Positions 39,379-49,032 of a stretch of DNA of 64,000 nt are shown piece by piece (positions within the stretch are counted from its first letter, which is position 1; each line of letters starts with the position of its first letter). The position numbers and the translations under genes were made by a program. The notes beneath the pieces were generated by a model. The model was not told where the DNA came from and did not search any database. It saw only the letters and a list, made by a program, of their open reading frames with translations. Source of the DNA: Acidobacteriota bacterium (lineage in GTDB: Bacteria; Acidobacteriota; Blastocatellia; Pyrinomonadales; Pyrinomonadaceae); NCBI GenBank assembly GCA_019239425.1, contig JAFAZX010000045.1, positions 310,001 through 374,000 of the forward strand, in the 5' to 3' direction.

Positions 39379-39453
39379 TTCACCACAGAGACACAGAGAC
39401 GCGGCTTCATCTTTAGTCTTCATCAAGCTGCGTCTCTGTGTCTCTGTGGTGAA
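39379..39453. repeat. Palindromic element B, copy 4
   Basis: Perfect 24-bp arms (39379-39402 and 39430-39453). It begins 20 bp after the stop codon of the GH2 gene and ends upstream of the esterase. The core CCACAGAGACACAGAG is shared with the other three copies. Confidence 0.88.
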
Positions 39454-39472
39454 GGTTCCCTCCCGGTTACAC

Positions 39473-42400
39473 TCAACGTCCGGCCCTCACCTCGGCGGGC
39501 GCGACGTTCCAGCCGCGCAGGCGCAAGGAAACGGGCGAAGTCACCGACGCCGGGTAGCGGACGGTGAGCGTCTTCGTTTCGCCCGGCAGCAGCGCGACGT
39601 AGTTGTCTGTGTAGAAGGCCGGGAGGATGCGCGCGCCCTTGTCGTCGACGAGCGTCAGCTTCGCGTTGAGGGCAGGCGTGCCCGTGCGGTTCGAGAGCGT
39701 GACGTCGACGACCCGGTCGCCCCCTTCAACCTTCGGCGCGGAGGCCTTGAGTTCGAGCGGCGCCTGCGCGAGCTTGTCGAGCGCGCGGTAGCTCGCGGCT
39801 TCTCGGCCGCGCCAGTAGAAATTCTCCGAGACGACGCGGCCCGTGCCGTCCGCGAGCCTGAGCGCGACGAGCACGACCGCGTTCTTCTCGAAGAGCGAGT
39901 CGAGCGGCACCTGCGCGAGTTCGGTGGCGCTGTTCGCCTTCGCGTCCACGCGGTCTGTGCGCGCGAACAGCTCGCGGTTCTCCAGGCTGACGACGCGCGT
40001 CGTCGCCGTCAGGTTGTTCTCGTCCCTGAGCGTCGTGTTCACCACGACCAGCTCGTTGTGCGGAAGATTCAACTGCACGTGCAGGGGCTCGGTCGCCTTC
40101 TTCGCGCCGTAGTAGGCGGCGTGCGTGTCGTAGTCCCAGCTGTAAATCTGCCACGCGTTCGAAGGCCACGAAGGGTGCGTCATCCAGAGCAGCCGCCCGC
40201 TGTTCGCCGTCCAGAGGTGGCCGAGGAAGCCCTCGTACATCGCCTTATGCGTTTCGAGGTTCATCATCTGCGCCTTGCGCTCGAAGTCCTCGAAGTCACG
40301 GGCCGCGCCGAACATCTCTTCGAGCGCCTGCATGAAAGTCTTCGTGTCGCCGTTACCGGCGAAGTGCCAGTCGTGATAGGCGAGCGTGTCGCTCAGGGGC
40401 CAGAGGTCTTGCGCGGGCACGTAAGCCTTCACCGATTCGAGCGTCGCGAACGAGGGCGTGCCGACCTCGACCGAGAAGCCCGTGGCGAGGTTCGTGAAGT
40501 AGCCGGCGGGCGGGCGGTAGTTGTACGGGCCGGAGCCTTGCAGGTTGACGACGTTCGAGCTGCCCGTGTACCAGCGCGTCCCGTCGAGTTCGAAAATCAG
40601 GTCGTCGAGCCCCTCGTTCAGCAGCGGGTAGGGCACGCCCTCGTTGCGGCCGAACCAGAGGACGATGGAGGGGTGGTTGCGGTAGCGCGAGACGGCGTCG
40701 CGCGCGTTCCGGAGGAAGAGCTGCGGGTCTTGCGGCTCGACCTGGAAGTTCTGCGTGGACTGCCAGAAGTCGTTGAGGATCATCAGGCCGTACTCGTCCG
40801 CGAGGTCGTAGAACTGCGGCTCGGTGTTGGTGCCCATCCAGTTGCGTATGACGTTGAGGTGCGCCTCGCGGTGGAGGCGGAAGTACGGCTCGAGTCGCTC
40901 GCGCCCGCTGCGCTTCAACGCGTCGTCCATGCCCCAGCTGCCGCCGCGCGCCGCGATGCGCACGCCGTTGACGCGGATGGCGAGGTGCGGCTCCGGAAGC
41001 CAGTCCTTGACGGCGTCTGTGACGGCAGGTGATCTCTCTCCCGCCGCGGTGAGCGACTCGACCCAGCCGCGCGGGCTCTGCTTGATGGCCTCGTGCCTGA
41101 CGTCGATCAGGCGCTCGCCGCGGAGTTTGCCGTCGGCGGTCTGGACGTTGACACGGCGCAGCCGCCCCGCGCCGTCGAAGAGCGAGAGGTCGTAGCTCAC
41201 CTCGCGGATGCCGAAGCGGAGCTGCGCCGTGTCGGAGGGCCTGCCGGCGTCGAGCACGGTCAGGCGCAGTGTGTGGAGCGCCGGCTCGCCGTAGCCGTTC
41301 GGCCACCAGAGCCGCGGGTTCTTCAGCCTCAACCGCGGGAACTCCGCGGGCGAGAAGCGCACCGTCTCGACGTTGGCCCCGACCGTGACCGCCCTCTCGA
41401 CCGACACGTCGTCGAAGGCCGCGCGCACCGTCACGCGGCGGGGCGCGCCGCCGCCGCCGTTGGCGACGGGCACATTGATGTAGATGTCGGCCGCGTCCGT
41501 GCGCGGGAGTGGGAGGTCTGTGATGACCTGCGGGTCGAGGATGCGCACGGCGCCGAACGCCTTCAGCTCGACGGGCAGCCACAGCCCCGTGTTGCGGTCG
41601 CGGATGCCGGGTATCCAGTCCCAGCCCTCGGTCGCGACGAAGGTCGGGCCGTCAATCGCCAACTGCCCGCCGTTCTCTCCGACGCCGCCCCTGATGGACT
41701 GCTCGTGCGGGATGCCGGGGTGCGGCGGCGGCATCACGCGGACGGCCAGGACGTTCTCGCCCGCCGAAGGGTTGACGTAGAACTGTCCGCGGATGAAGGC
41801 GCCCACGGTGTTGCCGAGCAGGCGCCCGTTGAGCCAGACCTCCGAGGCGTAGTTGACGCCGTTCAGGACGAGCAGCAGGCGCTTGCCCGCGGCCTCGGCC
41901 GGGACGTGGAAGCTGGTGCGATACCAGTAGTCCTGCCGCGCGAGGCTCTCGGGGATGGCCATGTTGTTGAGGCCGTAGAAAGGGTCTGGGTAGACGCCGC
42001 GGTCGACGAGCGTCGTCAAGACCGTGCCGGGCACGGTCGCGACGTACCACCTACTCGCGTCGAAGCCGGGGCGGGAGAGGGTCGCGCCGTCGGCCGACAC
42101 GTCGGGCGCGGCGGCGAGGCGCCAGCCGTTCAACTGCCAGCGGTCGTCTCCCAAAGGTTCGAGCACGGGTCTTTCGACCACGGGCTTCGCGACCGGCGCG
42201 CTGAAGCCGCCCCGGCCGTGCGGCAGAGTCCAGGGGTCTTGCTGCTGCCACAGCCCCGTGTTCGCGCGGCTCTGCCACTCCCAGCCGACGCCCACGTTCC
42301 ACATCTGCACGAGGTCGAAGTTCGGGCGCGCACGCACGAGCGCCTCGACCTCGCCGTCGGTCAGCGCGCCCTCGCCGACCGTCGCGTCCACGAGCGAGCC

Positions 42401-42889
42401 GCCGAAGTGCGGCATGAAGTCGCGGACGGGGGCGAGCGAGATGCTCGACGACGCCGAAGAGACTTTCGCGGGAGTAGTCACGAGACTCCTGCCGTCCGCG
42501 TAGAGCGTCACGGACTTGCCGTCAGAAGAGACGGCCAGGTGAGTCCAGCGGCCCGGCGCGACCGGCGCGACCGTGAAGACCGTCGTGCCGCCGCTGTAGG
42601 CGAAGTATCCGTCGTGCAGCATCAGCGCGCGCCCGAGCCCGCGCCCGAGCGAGATCAGCTCCGTCATGCCCCTCTGGTCGGCGTTCGCCGCCGGCCGCAC
42701 CCACGCGTAGATGTGGAACGGCGCCCCCGCGGCGACCAGACGCTCGGCGCCCTTCAACTGGCGCTCGACGCCGACGCCGCCTTCGAGGAAGGTCACGTTG
42801 TAAGGGCCGCCGTTCTCGGGCACCTGCGCCGCCGCGCGCGCGGCGAAGGCGCACGCCAGCAGCAGAAGGGTCAGGGCAGACTTACGCAT
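39473..42889 (-). CDS. Secreted GH2-family glycosidase with N-terminal LamG-like domain
   Basis: The 1,138-residue protein has a signal peptide (to about AAAQ, residue 22). A concanavalin-like LamG domain follows (about 25-205). Then come a GH2 sugar-binding domain (VPGTVLTTLVDRG, YWYRTSF), an Ig-like domain, a TIM barrel and two C-terminal sandwich domains. The acid/base pair N749-E750 lies in LWFGRNEGVP and the likely nucleophile is E808 in GFSVEVGTP. The overall layout matches exo-beta-D-glucosaminidase or beta-mannosidase members of GH2 rather than beta-galactosidase. AGGAG precedes the ATG. It heads the leftward group GH2, esterase, unknown, GNAT. The exact sugar is not fixed by sequence. 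Confidence 0.87.
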   Translation of the reverse strand: MRKSALTLLLLACAFAARAAAQVPENGGPYNVTFLEGGVGVERQLKGAERLVAAGAPFHIYAWVRPAANADQRGMTELISLGRGLGRALMLHDGYFAYSGGTTVFTVAPVAPGRWTHLAVSSDGKSVTLYADGRSLVTTPAKVSSASSSISLAPVRDFMPHFGGSLVDATVGEGALTDGEVEALVRARPNFDLVQMWNVGVGWEWQSRANTGLWQQQDPWTLPHGRGGFSAPVAKPVVERPVLEPLGDDRWQLNGWRLAAAPDVSADGATLSRPGFDASRWYVATVPGTVLTTLVDRGVYPDPFYGLNNMAIPESLARQDYWYRTSFHVPAEAAGKRLLLVLNGVNYASEVWLNGRLLGNTVGAFIRGQFYVNPSAGENVLAVRVMPPPHPGIPHEQSIRGGVGENGGQLAIDGPTFVATEGWDWIPGIRDRNTGLWLPVELKAFGAVRILDPQVITDLPLPRTDAADIYINVPVANGGGGAPRRVTVRAAFDDVSVERAVTVGANVETVRFSPAEFPRLRLKNPRLWWPNGYGEPALHTLRLTVLDAGRPSDTAQLRFGIREVSYDLSLFDGAGRLRRVNVQTADGKLRGERLIDVRHEAIKQSPRGWVESLTAAGERSPAVTDAVKDWLPEPHLAIRVNGVRIAARGGSWGMDDALKRSGRERLEPYFRLHREAHLNVIRNWMGTNTEPQFYDLADEYGLMILNDFWQSTQNFQVEPQDPQLFLRNARDAVSRYRNHPSIVLWFGRNEGVPYPLLNEGLDDLIFELDGTRWYTGSSNVVNLQGSGPYNYRPPAGYFTNLATGFSVEVGTPSFATLESVKAYVPAQDLWPLSDTLAYHDWHFAGNGDTKTFMQALEEMFGAARDFEDFERKAQMMNLETHKAMYEGFLGHLWTANSGRLLWMTHPSWPSNAWQIYSWDYDTHAAYYGAKKATEPLHVQLNLPHNELVVVNTTLRDENNLTATTRVVSLENRELFARTDRVDAKANSATELAQVPLDSLFEKNAVVLVALRLADGTGRVVSENFYWRGREAASYRALDKLAQAPLELKASAPKVEGGDRVVDVTLSNRTGTPALNAKLTLVDDKGARILPAFYTDNYVALLPGETKTLTVRYPASVTSPVSLRLRGWNVAPAEVRAGR

Positions 42890-43011
42890 CGGCTCTCTCC
42901 TGCTCGTCTCAATCCTGAGTTTTGAAAATGACCGGAGGCCGCGTCAGTGTATCAAAGCTTCCGGCAGATGGCGTTTACAATCTTCAGCCTGTAGACTCGC
43001 ACCGCAACCGC

Positions 43012-44238
43012 ATGCTGCGCGACAGGAATATCATCTGCATCTCCGGCATCGAGTGGGACTTCAACTGGCAAAGCTCCCAGGAGCTCTCCTCGCGCCTCGC
43101 GGCGAACGGCAACCGCGTCCTCTTCGTCGAGAACATGGGCATCCGCGCGCCCGGCCCGAGGGACGCGGGCCGCGTCTGGAAGCGCCTGCGCAACTGGTCG
43201 AGGTCGCTCAGCACGGGCGGCGTCCGGCAGGTCGGTCAAAACCTCTACGTCTGCTCGCCGCTCGTCCTGCCCCCCTTCGGCGTCTCGCGCGGCTTCAACG
43301 CGCGCGTGCTCCTGCCGCGCGTGGTGCGCGCCGCGCGCCGCCTCGGGATTGAGGACGCGCTCGTCCTGACCTACCTCCCGACCGACACCGCGCTCGAACT
43401 CGTCAGGCAGCTCCGCACGCCGCGCAGCGTCGTCGCCTACTACCGCATCGACAACCTCGCCGCGCTGACGCCGCACGCCGAGGCTTTGCGCCGGAGCGAG
43501 CGCGCGCTCGTCCTGACGAGCGACCTCGTGCTCGCCAACAGCCGGGAGCTGGCGCGCCTGCCGTCCGAGGTGAGCGACAACGTCCACGTCTTCCCGCCGA
43601 GCGTGAACCTTGAGGCCTTCGCGCCCGGCGTGGACGCGGGCGAATCGAACGGCGACCCACGCCTCGACCCGGAGGTGCTGGAAAACGTCGAGCGCGTGCG
43701 GCGGCTCTCGCGCCCGCGCGTCGGCTACGTCGGCGCCATCTCGAACCACATCAACGGCGAGATGGTCGAGGAGTCGGTGCGCCGCCGGCCCCACTGGTCG
43801 TGGGTCTTCGTCGGGCCGGGCGAGTCGCCGCTGAAGGGCCTGGGCGGGTTGCCGAACGTGCACTTCATCGGCCAGCAGCCGCACCGCAGCCTCGCCAACT
43901 TCATACGCGAGTTCGACGTCTGCATCATCCCCTACCGGCTCAACTCCTACACGGTGACGGTCGTCCCGACCAAGCTCAACGAGTACCTCGCGGTCGGCAA
44001 GCCCGTCGTCTCGACCGACCTGCCGGCCGTGCGCCACTTCGAGGAGGAGCACCAAGTCCTGAACATCTCGGACGAGGCGCCGGAGAACTTCCTGCGCGCC
44101 GTCGAGTCGGCGCTGGGTCAGTCGGACGAGCGCGAGGCGTCGCGCCGCCGCGAGGCCGCCGCGCACGGCGACTGGGACAAGCGGCTCGAAGAGGTGAGCG
44201 CGCTCTTCGAGTCCGCCTTCAAAGCCAAAGGGGCCTGA
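43012..44238 (+). CDS. GT4-like (GT-B) glycosyltransferase
   Basis: The 408-residue enzyme is of the GT-B fold. The N-terminal half begins IICISGIEWDFNWQSSQEL and ends near the hinge; the C-terminal half has RVGYVGAIS, WSWVFVGPGES, HFIGQQPHRSL, CIIPYRLNSYT and TKLNEYLAVGKPVVSTDLP, the nucleotide-sugar binding segment. It probably adds a sugar to a cell-envelope glycan or glycolipid. I use the ATG at 43012 because the preceding residues look unlike the family; a longer frame reaches 42922. Neither start has a clear ribosome site. The GT2 gene follows 12 bp behind. Confidence 0.85.
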   Translation: MLRDRNIICISGIEWDFNWQSSQELSSRLAANGNRVLFVENMGIRAPGPRDAGRVWKRLRNWSRSLSTGGVRQVGQNLYVCSPLVLPPFGVSRGFNARVLLPRVVRAARRLGIEDALVLTYLPTDTALELVRQLRTPRSVVAYYRIDNLAALTPHAEALRRSERALVLTSDLVLANSRELARLPSEVSDNVHVFPPSVNLEAFAPGVDAGESNGDPRLDPEVLENVERVRRLSRPRVGYVGAISNHINGEMVEESVRRRPHWSWVFVGPGESPLKGLGGLPNVHFIGQQPHRSLANFIREFDVCIIPYRLNSYTVTVVPTKLNEYLAVGKPVVSTDLPAVRHFEEEHQVLNISDEAPENFLRAVESALGQSDEREASRRREAAAHGDWDKRLEEVSALFESAFKAKGA

Positions 44239-44250
44239 CAGGTTCGGCCG

Positions 44251-45168
44251 ATGCGAAGACCCGGAGATACGGAAGTGTCGGCCCCGCGCGTGCTCGTCTC
44301 CGTGCTCGCCTACAACTCGCCCGAGACGACCGCCGAGACGCTCCGCAGCCTGCGCCGACAGACCCACGCGAACTTCCAACTGCTGCTCGTCGACAACGCC
44401 TCGGAGCGCGGCGCGTTCGAAGGGACGGCGCGTGAGTTCCCCGGCCTGGAGGTGCGCCGGCTCCCCGCCAACCTCGGCTACACGGGCGGGGTCAACTTCG
44501 CCCTCGACTTCGCGCGCGCGGGCGGCTACGACTGCGTGCTCGCCGCGACGCACGACGTGGAGGCCGGGCCGCGCGCCCTCGAACAACTGCTTGAGACGGC
44601 CGCGTCGCGCGCGGACGCGGGCGTCGTCGGCGGCGTCGAGTTCGACCCGACGACGGGGCGCGAGCGCGCCTCGGCGGGCGGCCTCTACTCGAAGTGGTTC
44701 TCGCGCCTGAAGTGGGGTTCCGCGCCGAGGGCGGAGGCGGCCGCGGCGCGCGAGGTCTTCTGCGTCCACGGCGCGCTGCTGCTCGTGACGGGGAGGGCGC
44801 TGGCGGCGGGCGTGCGTTTCGACGAAAGCCTCTTCATGTATTTCGACGAGGTCGACCTCGGGTTCAAGCTGAGGGAGAAGGGCTTGCGCGCGCTCGTCGA
44901 CAGCCGCGTCGTCTTCAGACACAACCGCGGGCCGGAGACGTTCGAGCCGCGGGTCGGCCGGCTCATGCAGCGCAACCGCCTCCAAGTCCTGCGCAGGCAC
45001 GGCCGCCGCCATCACCTGCTCTTCTACACGCTCTACTCCTCGCTCCTTGAGCTGCCGGCGAAGGTCGCCTACAGGAGCCTCCAGGGCCGCGCGCGCTTCG
45101 CCCTCGCCTGCCTCGCCGGCCAACTCGAAGGTCTGCGCGGCTATAAAGGTCAGAACCACCCGCGGTAG
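44251..45168 (+). CDS. Glycosyltransferase family 2 (rhamnosyltransferase-like)
   Basis: The 305-residue GT-A enzyme has VLVSVLAYNSPETTAETLRS, LLLVDNASE and RRLPANLGYTGGVN, typical of the nucleotide-sugar pocket. HDVEAG stands at the DxD position and MYFDEVDLGFKLREKG forms the acceptor-side catalytic motif. It likely extends a surface polysaccharide together with the GT4-like enzyme upstream, with which it forms a two-gene unit. The last six residues (GQNHPR) and the stop codon lie inside the left arm of an inverted repeat, so the natural C-terminus may have been replaced when the element inserted. Confidence 0.88.
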   Translation: MRRPGDTEVSAPRVLVSVLAYNSPETTAETLRSLRRQTHANFQLLLVDNASERGAFEGTAREFPGLEVRRLPANLGYTGGVNFALDFARAGGYDCVLAATHDVEAGPRALEQLLETAASRADAGVVGGVEFDPTTGRERASAGGLYSKWFSRLKWGSAPRAEAAAAREVFCVHGALLLVTGRALAAGVRFDESLFMYFDEVDLGFKLREKGLRALVDSRVVFRHNRGPETFEPRVGRLMQRNRLQVLRRHGRRHHLLFYTLYSSLLELPAKVAYRSLQGRARFALACLAGQLEGLRGYKGQNHPR

Positions 45169-45237
45169 CGGGTGGCCCGTTACAAGCCGGATGTTGCGTA
45201 TCGCACAGGGCCACCCGCTACCGCGGGTGGTTCTGAC
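45149..45237. repeat. 29-bp inverted repeat that overlaps the GT2 stop codon
   Basis: Perfect 29-bp arms (45149-45177 and 45209-45237) around a 31-base centre. Each arm is itself a small hairpin, CCACCCGC-GGTA-GCGGGTGG type. The left arm encodes the end of the GT2 protein; the right arm stops one base before the GH3 stop codon. It spans the whole gap between the convergent genes. Confidence 0.9.
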
Positions 45238-45238
45238 A

Positions 45239-47740
45239 CTATTGCCCTAATCTGACCTTGCCCTCCAACCTGATGTCGCGCGAAGAGGCGCCGACCATGA
45301 TTTGGAAGTCGCCCGGCTCAAGCACCCAGCCGCCGCGCGCGGGGTCGTAGAAGGAGAAGGCGGAGGCAGACAGTGAGACTGTCACCTTCTTCCTCTCGCC
45401 CGGCTTGAGGAAGACTTTCGTAAAACCCTTCAACTCTTTCGGCGGGCGCGGCAGGCTCGACTCAACGTCGCTGACGTAGACCTGCGCCACCTCCGCTCCC
45501 GCGCGCGCGCCCGCGTTCCTGACGTCGAACTCGACCGTCACGTCCGTGCCCTCGCGCGTCAGCTTCAGACCCGAATACTCGAAGCGCGTGTAGGAGAGTC
45601 CGTGGCCGAAGGGGAAGAGCGGCTCGATGCGCTTCGCGTCGAACCAGCGGTAGCCGACGAGCAGCCCTTCCGTATAACTGACGGAGCCGCCGCTTCCGGG
45701 GTAGCGCCCGAAGGCGTGCGAGTCCTTCCAGCGCCGCGGCCAGCTCGCCGGAAGCCGTCCCGAAGGCGAGGCGTCGCCGAAGAGAATCTCGGCCAGCGCG
45801 TTACCACCTTCTTGCCCGAGGTAGAAAGCCTGAACGACGGCGGGCACGGCGTCGAGCCAGCCGCGCGGGACGATTGGGCCGCCCGAGTTGAGCACGACGA
45901 CGGTGCGCGGGTTCGCGCGCGCGACCGCCGCGATCAGCTCGTCCTGGCCCGCGGGCAGGTAGAGGTCCGGGCGGTCGAGCGCCTCTGTCTCGGTCGCGTC
46001 CGAGAGCCCCGCGAAGACGACGGCCACGTCCGCGCGCCGTGCCGCCTCGACCGCCGTACGCATCGTCCCCTCTTCTATCCGGCGCCACCCCAGGCGCACG
46101 TCGGCATTGCCGTAGCTCTCGTAGTGCTCGATGCGCAGGCGGCGCGGTTCGCCGGCCTTCAGCTCGACGATGGCCGCGCCGGTCATGGTCGCGTGGTCGG
46201 CCCAGAGGTTTATGAGGGGCTTGTCATCCAGATACAGACGGCCGCCGTCGTTGCTGCTGAGGCTGAGCGAGTAGTAGCCACTTCGATTTGCGACGAGGCT
46301 GCCCGTAAAGCGCGTCGAGAACTGGTCGGAGGGCAGACCCGGCGCGGGCGACCCCGTGGCCCAGCGGAAATCGACCCGCGGGTCTACGCGGCGCAGTGCG
46401 GGCTCGCCCTTGAGCTCGACGTTGGCGAAGTACTCGCCCTGAAGCCCCTGCGACCTGCCGTCGGGCGTGCGCAGGTTCTCGGCCGGGATAACCTCCGTGT
46501 CTTCGAGCGCCATCAAGCCCGGCGCGTAATCGACGCGAACTTGGTCTCCGACCCGCTTCTTAATCCCTTCGAGCGGGCTGACCGAGTAGGAGGGGGCGAC
46601 CTGCGCGCTCCCGCCGCCGCCGAGCCGCGCGACCGAAGCGTTCGGGCCGATGACCGCGATTGAGCGGAGCCTGTTCGCGTCCAGCGGAAGCAGGGCGCGC
46701 TCGTTCTTCAAGAGCACTACGCTGTCGCGCGCCGCTTCGAGCGTGAGCCTGCGATGCGCGGGCGTGTCCGACTCGCCGCCGGAAGGGGTTGGGTGGTCGA
46801 GCAGTCCGAGCGAGGCCATCGCCCGCAGGGTGCGTCGCACCTTGTCGTCTATCTGGCCCTCGGTGACCGCGCCGGAGTCGAGCGCCCTCTTCACCTCGGC
46901 GGGGTTGAGGAAGAGGCCGGTCGGCATCTCAAGGTCGAGCCCGTGCTGTAAGGTCGGGACGGTTGACTTGACCGCGCCCCAGTCGGACATGACAAGGCCG
47001 CGGAAGCCCCAGCGCTTCTTCAAGACTTCGTCGAGCAGGTATTCGTTCTCGGTCGCAAACGCGCCGTTGACCTGATTGTAGGCGGCCATCACAGACCACG
47101 CGCCGCCCTCCTGCACCGCCGCCCGGAAGGCTGGGAAGTAGAGTTCGTGAAGCGCGCGCTCGCCGACGCGCACGTCGATGAAGTGGCGCGCGGTCTCCTG
47201 GTTGTTGGCGGCGTAGTGCTTGACGGCGGCCATCACGCCTTCCGACTGCACGCCCTTGACGTAGCCGACCGCGGTGCGCGCGGCGAGGAAGGGGTCTTCG
47301 CCGAAGCTCTCGAAGTTGCGGCCGGCGTGCGGCGCGCGCTGGATGTTGACGCAAGGGGCGAGCAGGACGTTCTTCCCCTGCGCCTTCGCCTCGCGCGCAA
47401 TCGCCGCCCCGACCTTCTCGACTAGGGCCGGGTCGAAGCTCGCGGCGAGCGCGACGCCCGCGGGGAAGGAGGTGGCCGTCCCCGTACGCACGCCGGCCGG
47501 CCCGTCGGTCATGTGCAAGGCGGGGATTTTGAGTCGGGGGATGGCGACCGTGTCGAAGCCCGTGCCCGCGAGCAGAGACAGCTTCTCTTCGAGCGTCATG
47601 CGCGACAGAAGCTCTTCGACGCGTACTTCAACGTCGGACGGCACAGACTTCTGCCCGCCCACGACGCCCGCGCAGACGAGCACGACGGTTGGAAGAAGCA
47701 GCAGGGCGCGTCTGAAGATTCTCACGGTCTTCACCTTCAC
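45239..47740 (-). CDS. Secreted GH3 beta-glucosidase with PA14 domain
   Basis: The 833-residue protein has a signal peptide (FRRALLLLPTVVLVCAGVV). The GH3 barrel has nucleophile D253 in VMSDWGAV and the substrate-binding segment AAVKHYAANNQE, followed by the alpha/beta sandwich. A PA14 domain (about 430-570, from GLQGEYFAN) interrupts it, and a fibronectin-like domain ends the protein (ELKGFTKVFLKPGERKKV). PA14-containing GH3 enzymes usually release glucose or related sugars from short beta-linked chains. The GTG at 47740 overlaps the transporter stop codon (GTGA); a second in-frame GTG is at 47734. No clear ribosome site is present, so translation probably depends on the upstream gene. Confidence 0.88.
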   Translation of the reverse strand: MKVKTVRIFRRALLLLPTVVLVCAGVVGGQKSVPSDVEVRVEELLSRMTLEEKLSLLAGTGFDTVAIPRLKIPALHMTDGPAGVRTGTATSFPAGVALAASFDPALVEKVGAAIAREAKAQGKNVLLAPCVNIQRAPHAGRNFESFGEDPFLAARTAVGYVKGVQSEGVMAAVKHYAANNQETARHFIDVRVGERALHELYFPAFRAAVQEGGAWSVMAAYNQVNGAFATENEYLLDEVLKKRWGFRGLVMSDWGAVKSTVPTLQHGLDLEMPTGLFLNPAEVKRALDSGAVTEGQIDDKVRRTLRAMASLGLLDHPTPSGGESDTPAHRRLTLEAARDSVVLLKNERALLPLDANRLRSIAVIGPNASVARLGGGGSAQVAPSYSVSPLEGIKKRVGDQVRVDYAPGLMALEDTEVIPAENLRTPDGRSQGLQGEYFANVELKGEPALRRVDPRVDFRWATGSPAPGLPSDQFSTRFTGSLVANRSGYYSLSLSSNDGGRLYLDDKPLINLWADHATMTGAAIVELKAGEPRRLRIEHYESYGNADVRLGWRRIEEGTMRTAVEAARRADVAVVFAGLSDATETEALDRPDLYLPAGQDELIAAVARANPRTVVVLNSGGPIVPRGWLDAVPAVVQAFYLGQEGGNALAEILFGDASPSGRLPASWPRRWKDSHAFGRYPGSGGSVSYTEGLLVGYRWFDAKRIEPLFPFGHGLSYTRFEYSGLKLTREGTDVTVEFDVRNAGARAGAEVAQVYVSDVESSLPRPPKELKGFTKVFLKPGERKKVTVSLSASAFSFYDPARGGWVLEPGDFQIMVGASSRDIRLEGKVRLGQ

Positions 47741-49032
47741 AACCAGCTCAGGACGGTGACGTAGCACCCGACGGCCGTCATGCTCACCCCCGCGACGACG
47801 GTCGAGACGAACAGCCAGCGGCTCATGCGGAAGGCCGCGGGCAGCTGCGTCCGCTCGACCCACACCATCGCCAGGCACCAGAGCCCGCAGCCCAAAACGC
47901 CCGCGAAGGGCGCCACGATGCGCGCGAGGACGACCGTCTTGTAGCCCGTCAGGATGAGCAGCAGCCCGCCCAGGGCGCTGTAGAGGATGACCCAAGTCCG
48001 CAAACGCCCGAAGTCCCAAGTGCGCTTCGGCCAGACGGCCGCGGCCGTCTCGAAGGTCGTCCGCGCGTAGAGCGGGAACGCGCCGTAGATGGCGCCGAGG
48101 ATGGCGAAGAAGACGCCCGCCTTGTAGACCCAGATGAGCCGCGGGTGTATGAGTCCGAGGAACTGCGACTGCTGGCTGTAGAGGTCTGCGTCGGTCGGCA
48201 CCAGCCCGCGCGGGTGCAGCACCGCCGCGCCGAGAATCATGAAGCAGCCCGTGATGACCAGCACGCTCCCGAACGAGACGGCCGTGTCGAGCGCGGGCGC
48301 CTTCAGCCAGCTCAGGCCGCGCGCGATGATCGAAGGGTCTCGGCTGAGTCTGTCGGGACTTCCGTCTGCTTGTCCCGCCGCGCCCCAGCTCTTCTCGCGC
48401 AGGAAGCCGACGTAGCCCACGTAGTCCTGCACGCCGCCGCCGACCGCGCCGAGCAGCACGGCCACTTCGAGCAAGACCGTGCGGCCTCTGAAGTCCGGGT
48501 AGTTGGCGACGACCCACGCCGGATACTCCGGGATGCGCGGCGCGACCAGGCCCCAGAGGGCCGCGGCCCAGTCGGGCCTGACAATCAAAACCGCGACGAA
48601 GACGAGTCCGACCTTCAGACAGAGGAGCAGAGTCGAGACGCGCTCGACGACGCCGTACGTCTGCACGAAGCTCAGGCAAGTCACCGCCAGGATGATGCCG
48701 GCGCCCCACGCGGGCCGGCCCCAACCCTTCCCCTCGCCGACGCCCGTGATCCAGATGCACAGACTCCCGAGCGCGTCCGAGAGCGCGGCGATCCACAGGG
48801 GGAAGGCCGCGACCGAGACGACGCCGATGAGCTTCGCCGCCCAGGCGCGCGGCCCCGGTATCCGTGACCAGGCGGCCAGAGGGTGCTCGCCCGTCAGCAC
48901 GAGGTAGCGCGCGCCCGCGTAGACCTGCACCGCCTTGAAGAAGACCGCGGCCAGCACGACCCACAGCAGCGCGTAGCCGAAGGCGGCGCCGACGCGCGGC
49001 GCAAACACGGTCTCGCCCGTCCCGACCGTCAC
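47737..49032 (-). CDS. Nramp-like divalent-metal transporter
   Basis: At least ten hydrophobic segments and Nramp-family motifs are visible: VTVGTGETVFAPR at the start, GVQDYVGYVGFLREK in the middle and YGAFPLYARTTFE later. The family imports Mn2+ or Fe2+ with protons, though divergent bacterial branches differ. The GTG at 49032 is the first standard start codon, but the frame is open to 49164 and encodes GGWKGLLRAFGPGAIIAS directly before it. That is the missing part of the first membrane segment, including a GPG in place of the usual DPG. The real start is therefore upstream, where only a CTG at 49134 is available. Its stop overlaps the GH3 start. The substrate is uncertain. Confidence 0.78.
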   Translation of the reverse strand: MTVGTGETVFAPRVGAAFGYALLWVVLAAVFFKAVQVYAGARYLVLTGEHPLAAWSRIPGPRAWAAKLIGVVSVAAFPLWIAALSDALGSLCIWITGVGEGKGWGRPAWGAGIILAVTCLSFVQTYGVVERVSTLLLCLKVGLVFVAVLIVRPDWAAALWGLVAPRIPEYPAWVVANYPDFRGRTVLLEVAVLLGAVGGGVQDYVGYVGFLREKSWGAAGQADGSPDRLSRDPSIIARGLSWLKAPALDTAVSFGSVLVITGCFMILGAAVLHPRGLVPTDADLYSQQSQFLGLIHPRLIWVYKAGVFFAILGAIYGAFPLYARTTFETAAAVWPKRTWDFGRLRTWVILYSALGGLLLILTGYKTVVLARIVAPFAGVLGCGLWCLAMVWVERTQLPAAFRMSRWLFVSTVVAGVSMTAVGCYVTVLSWL

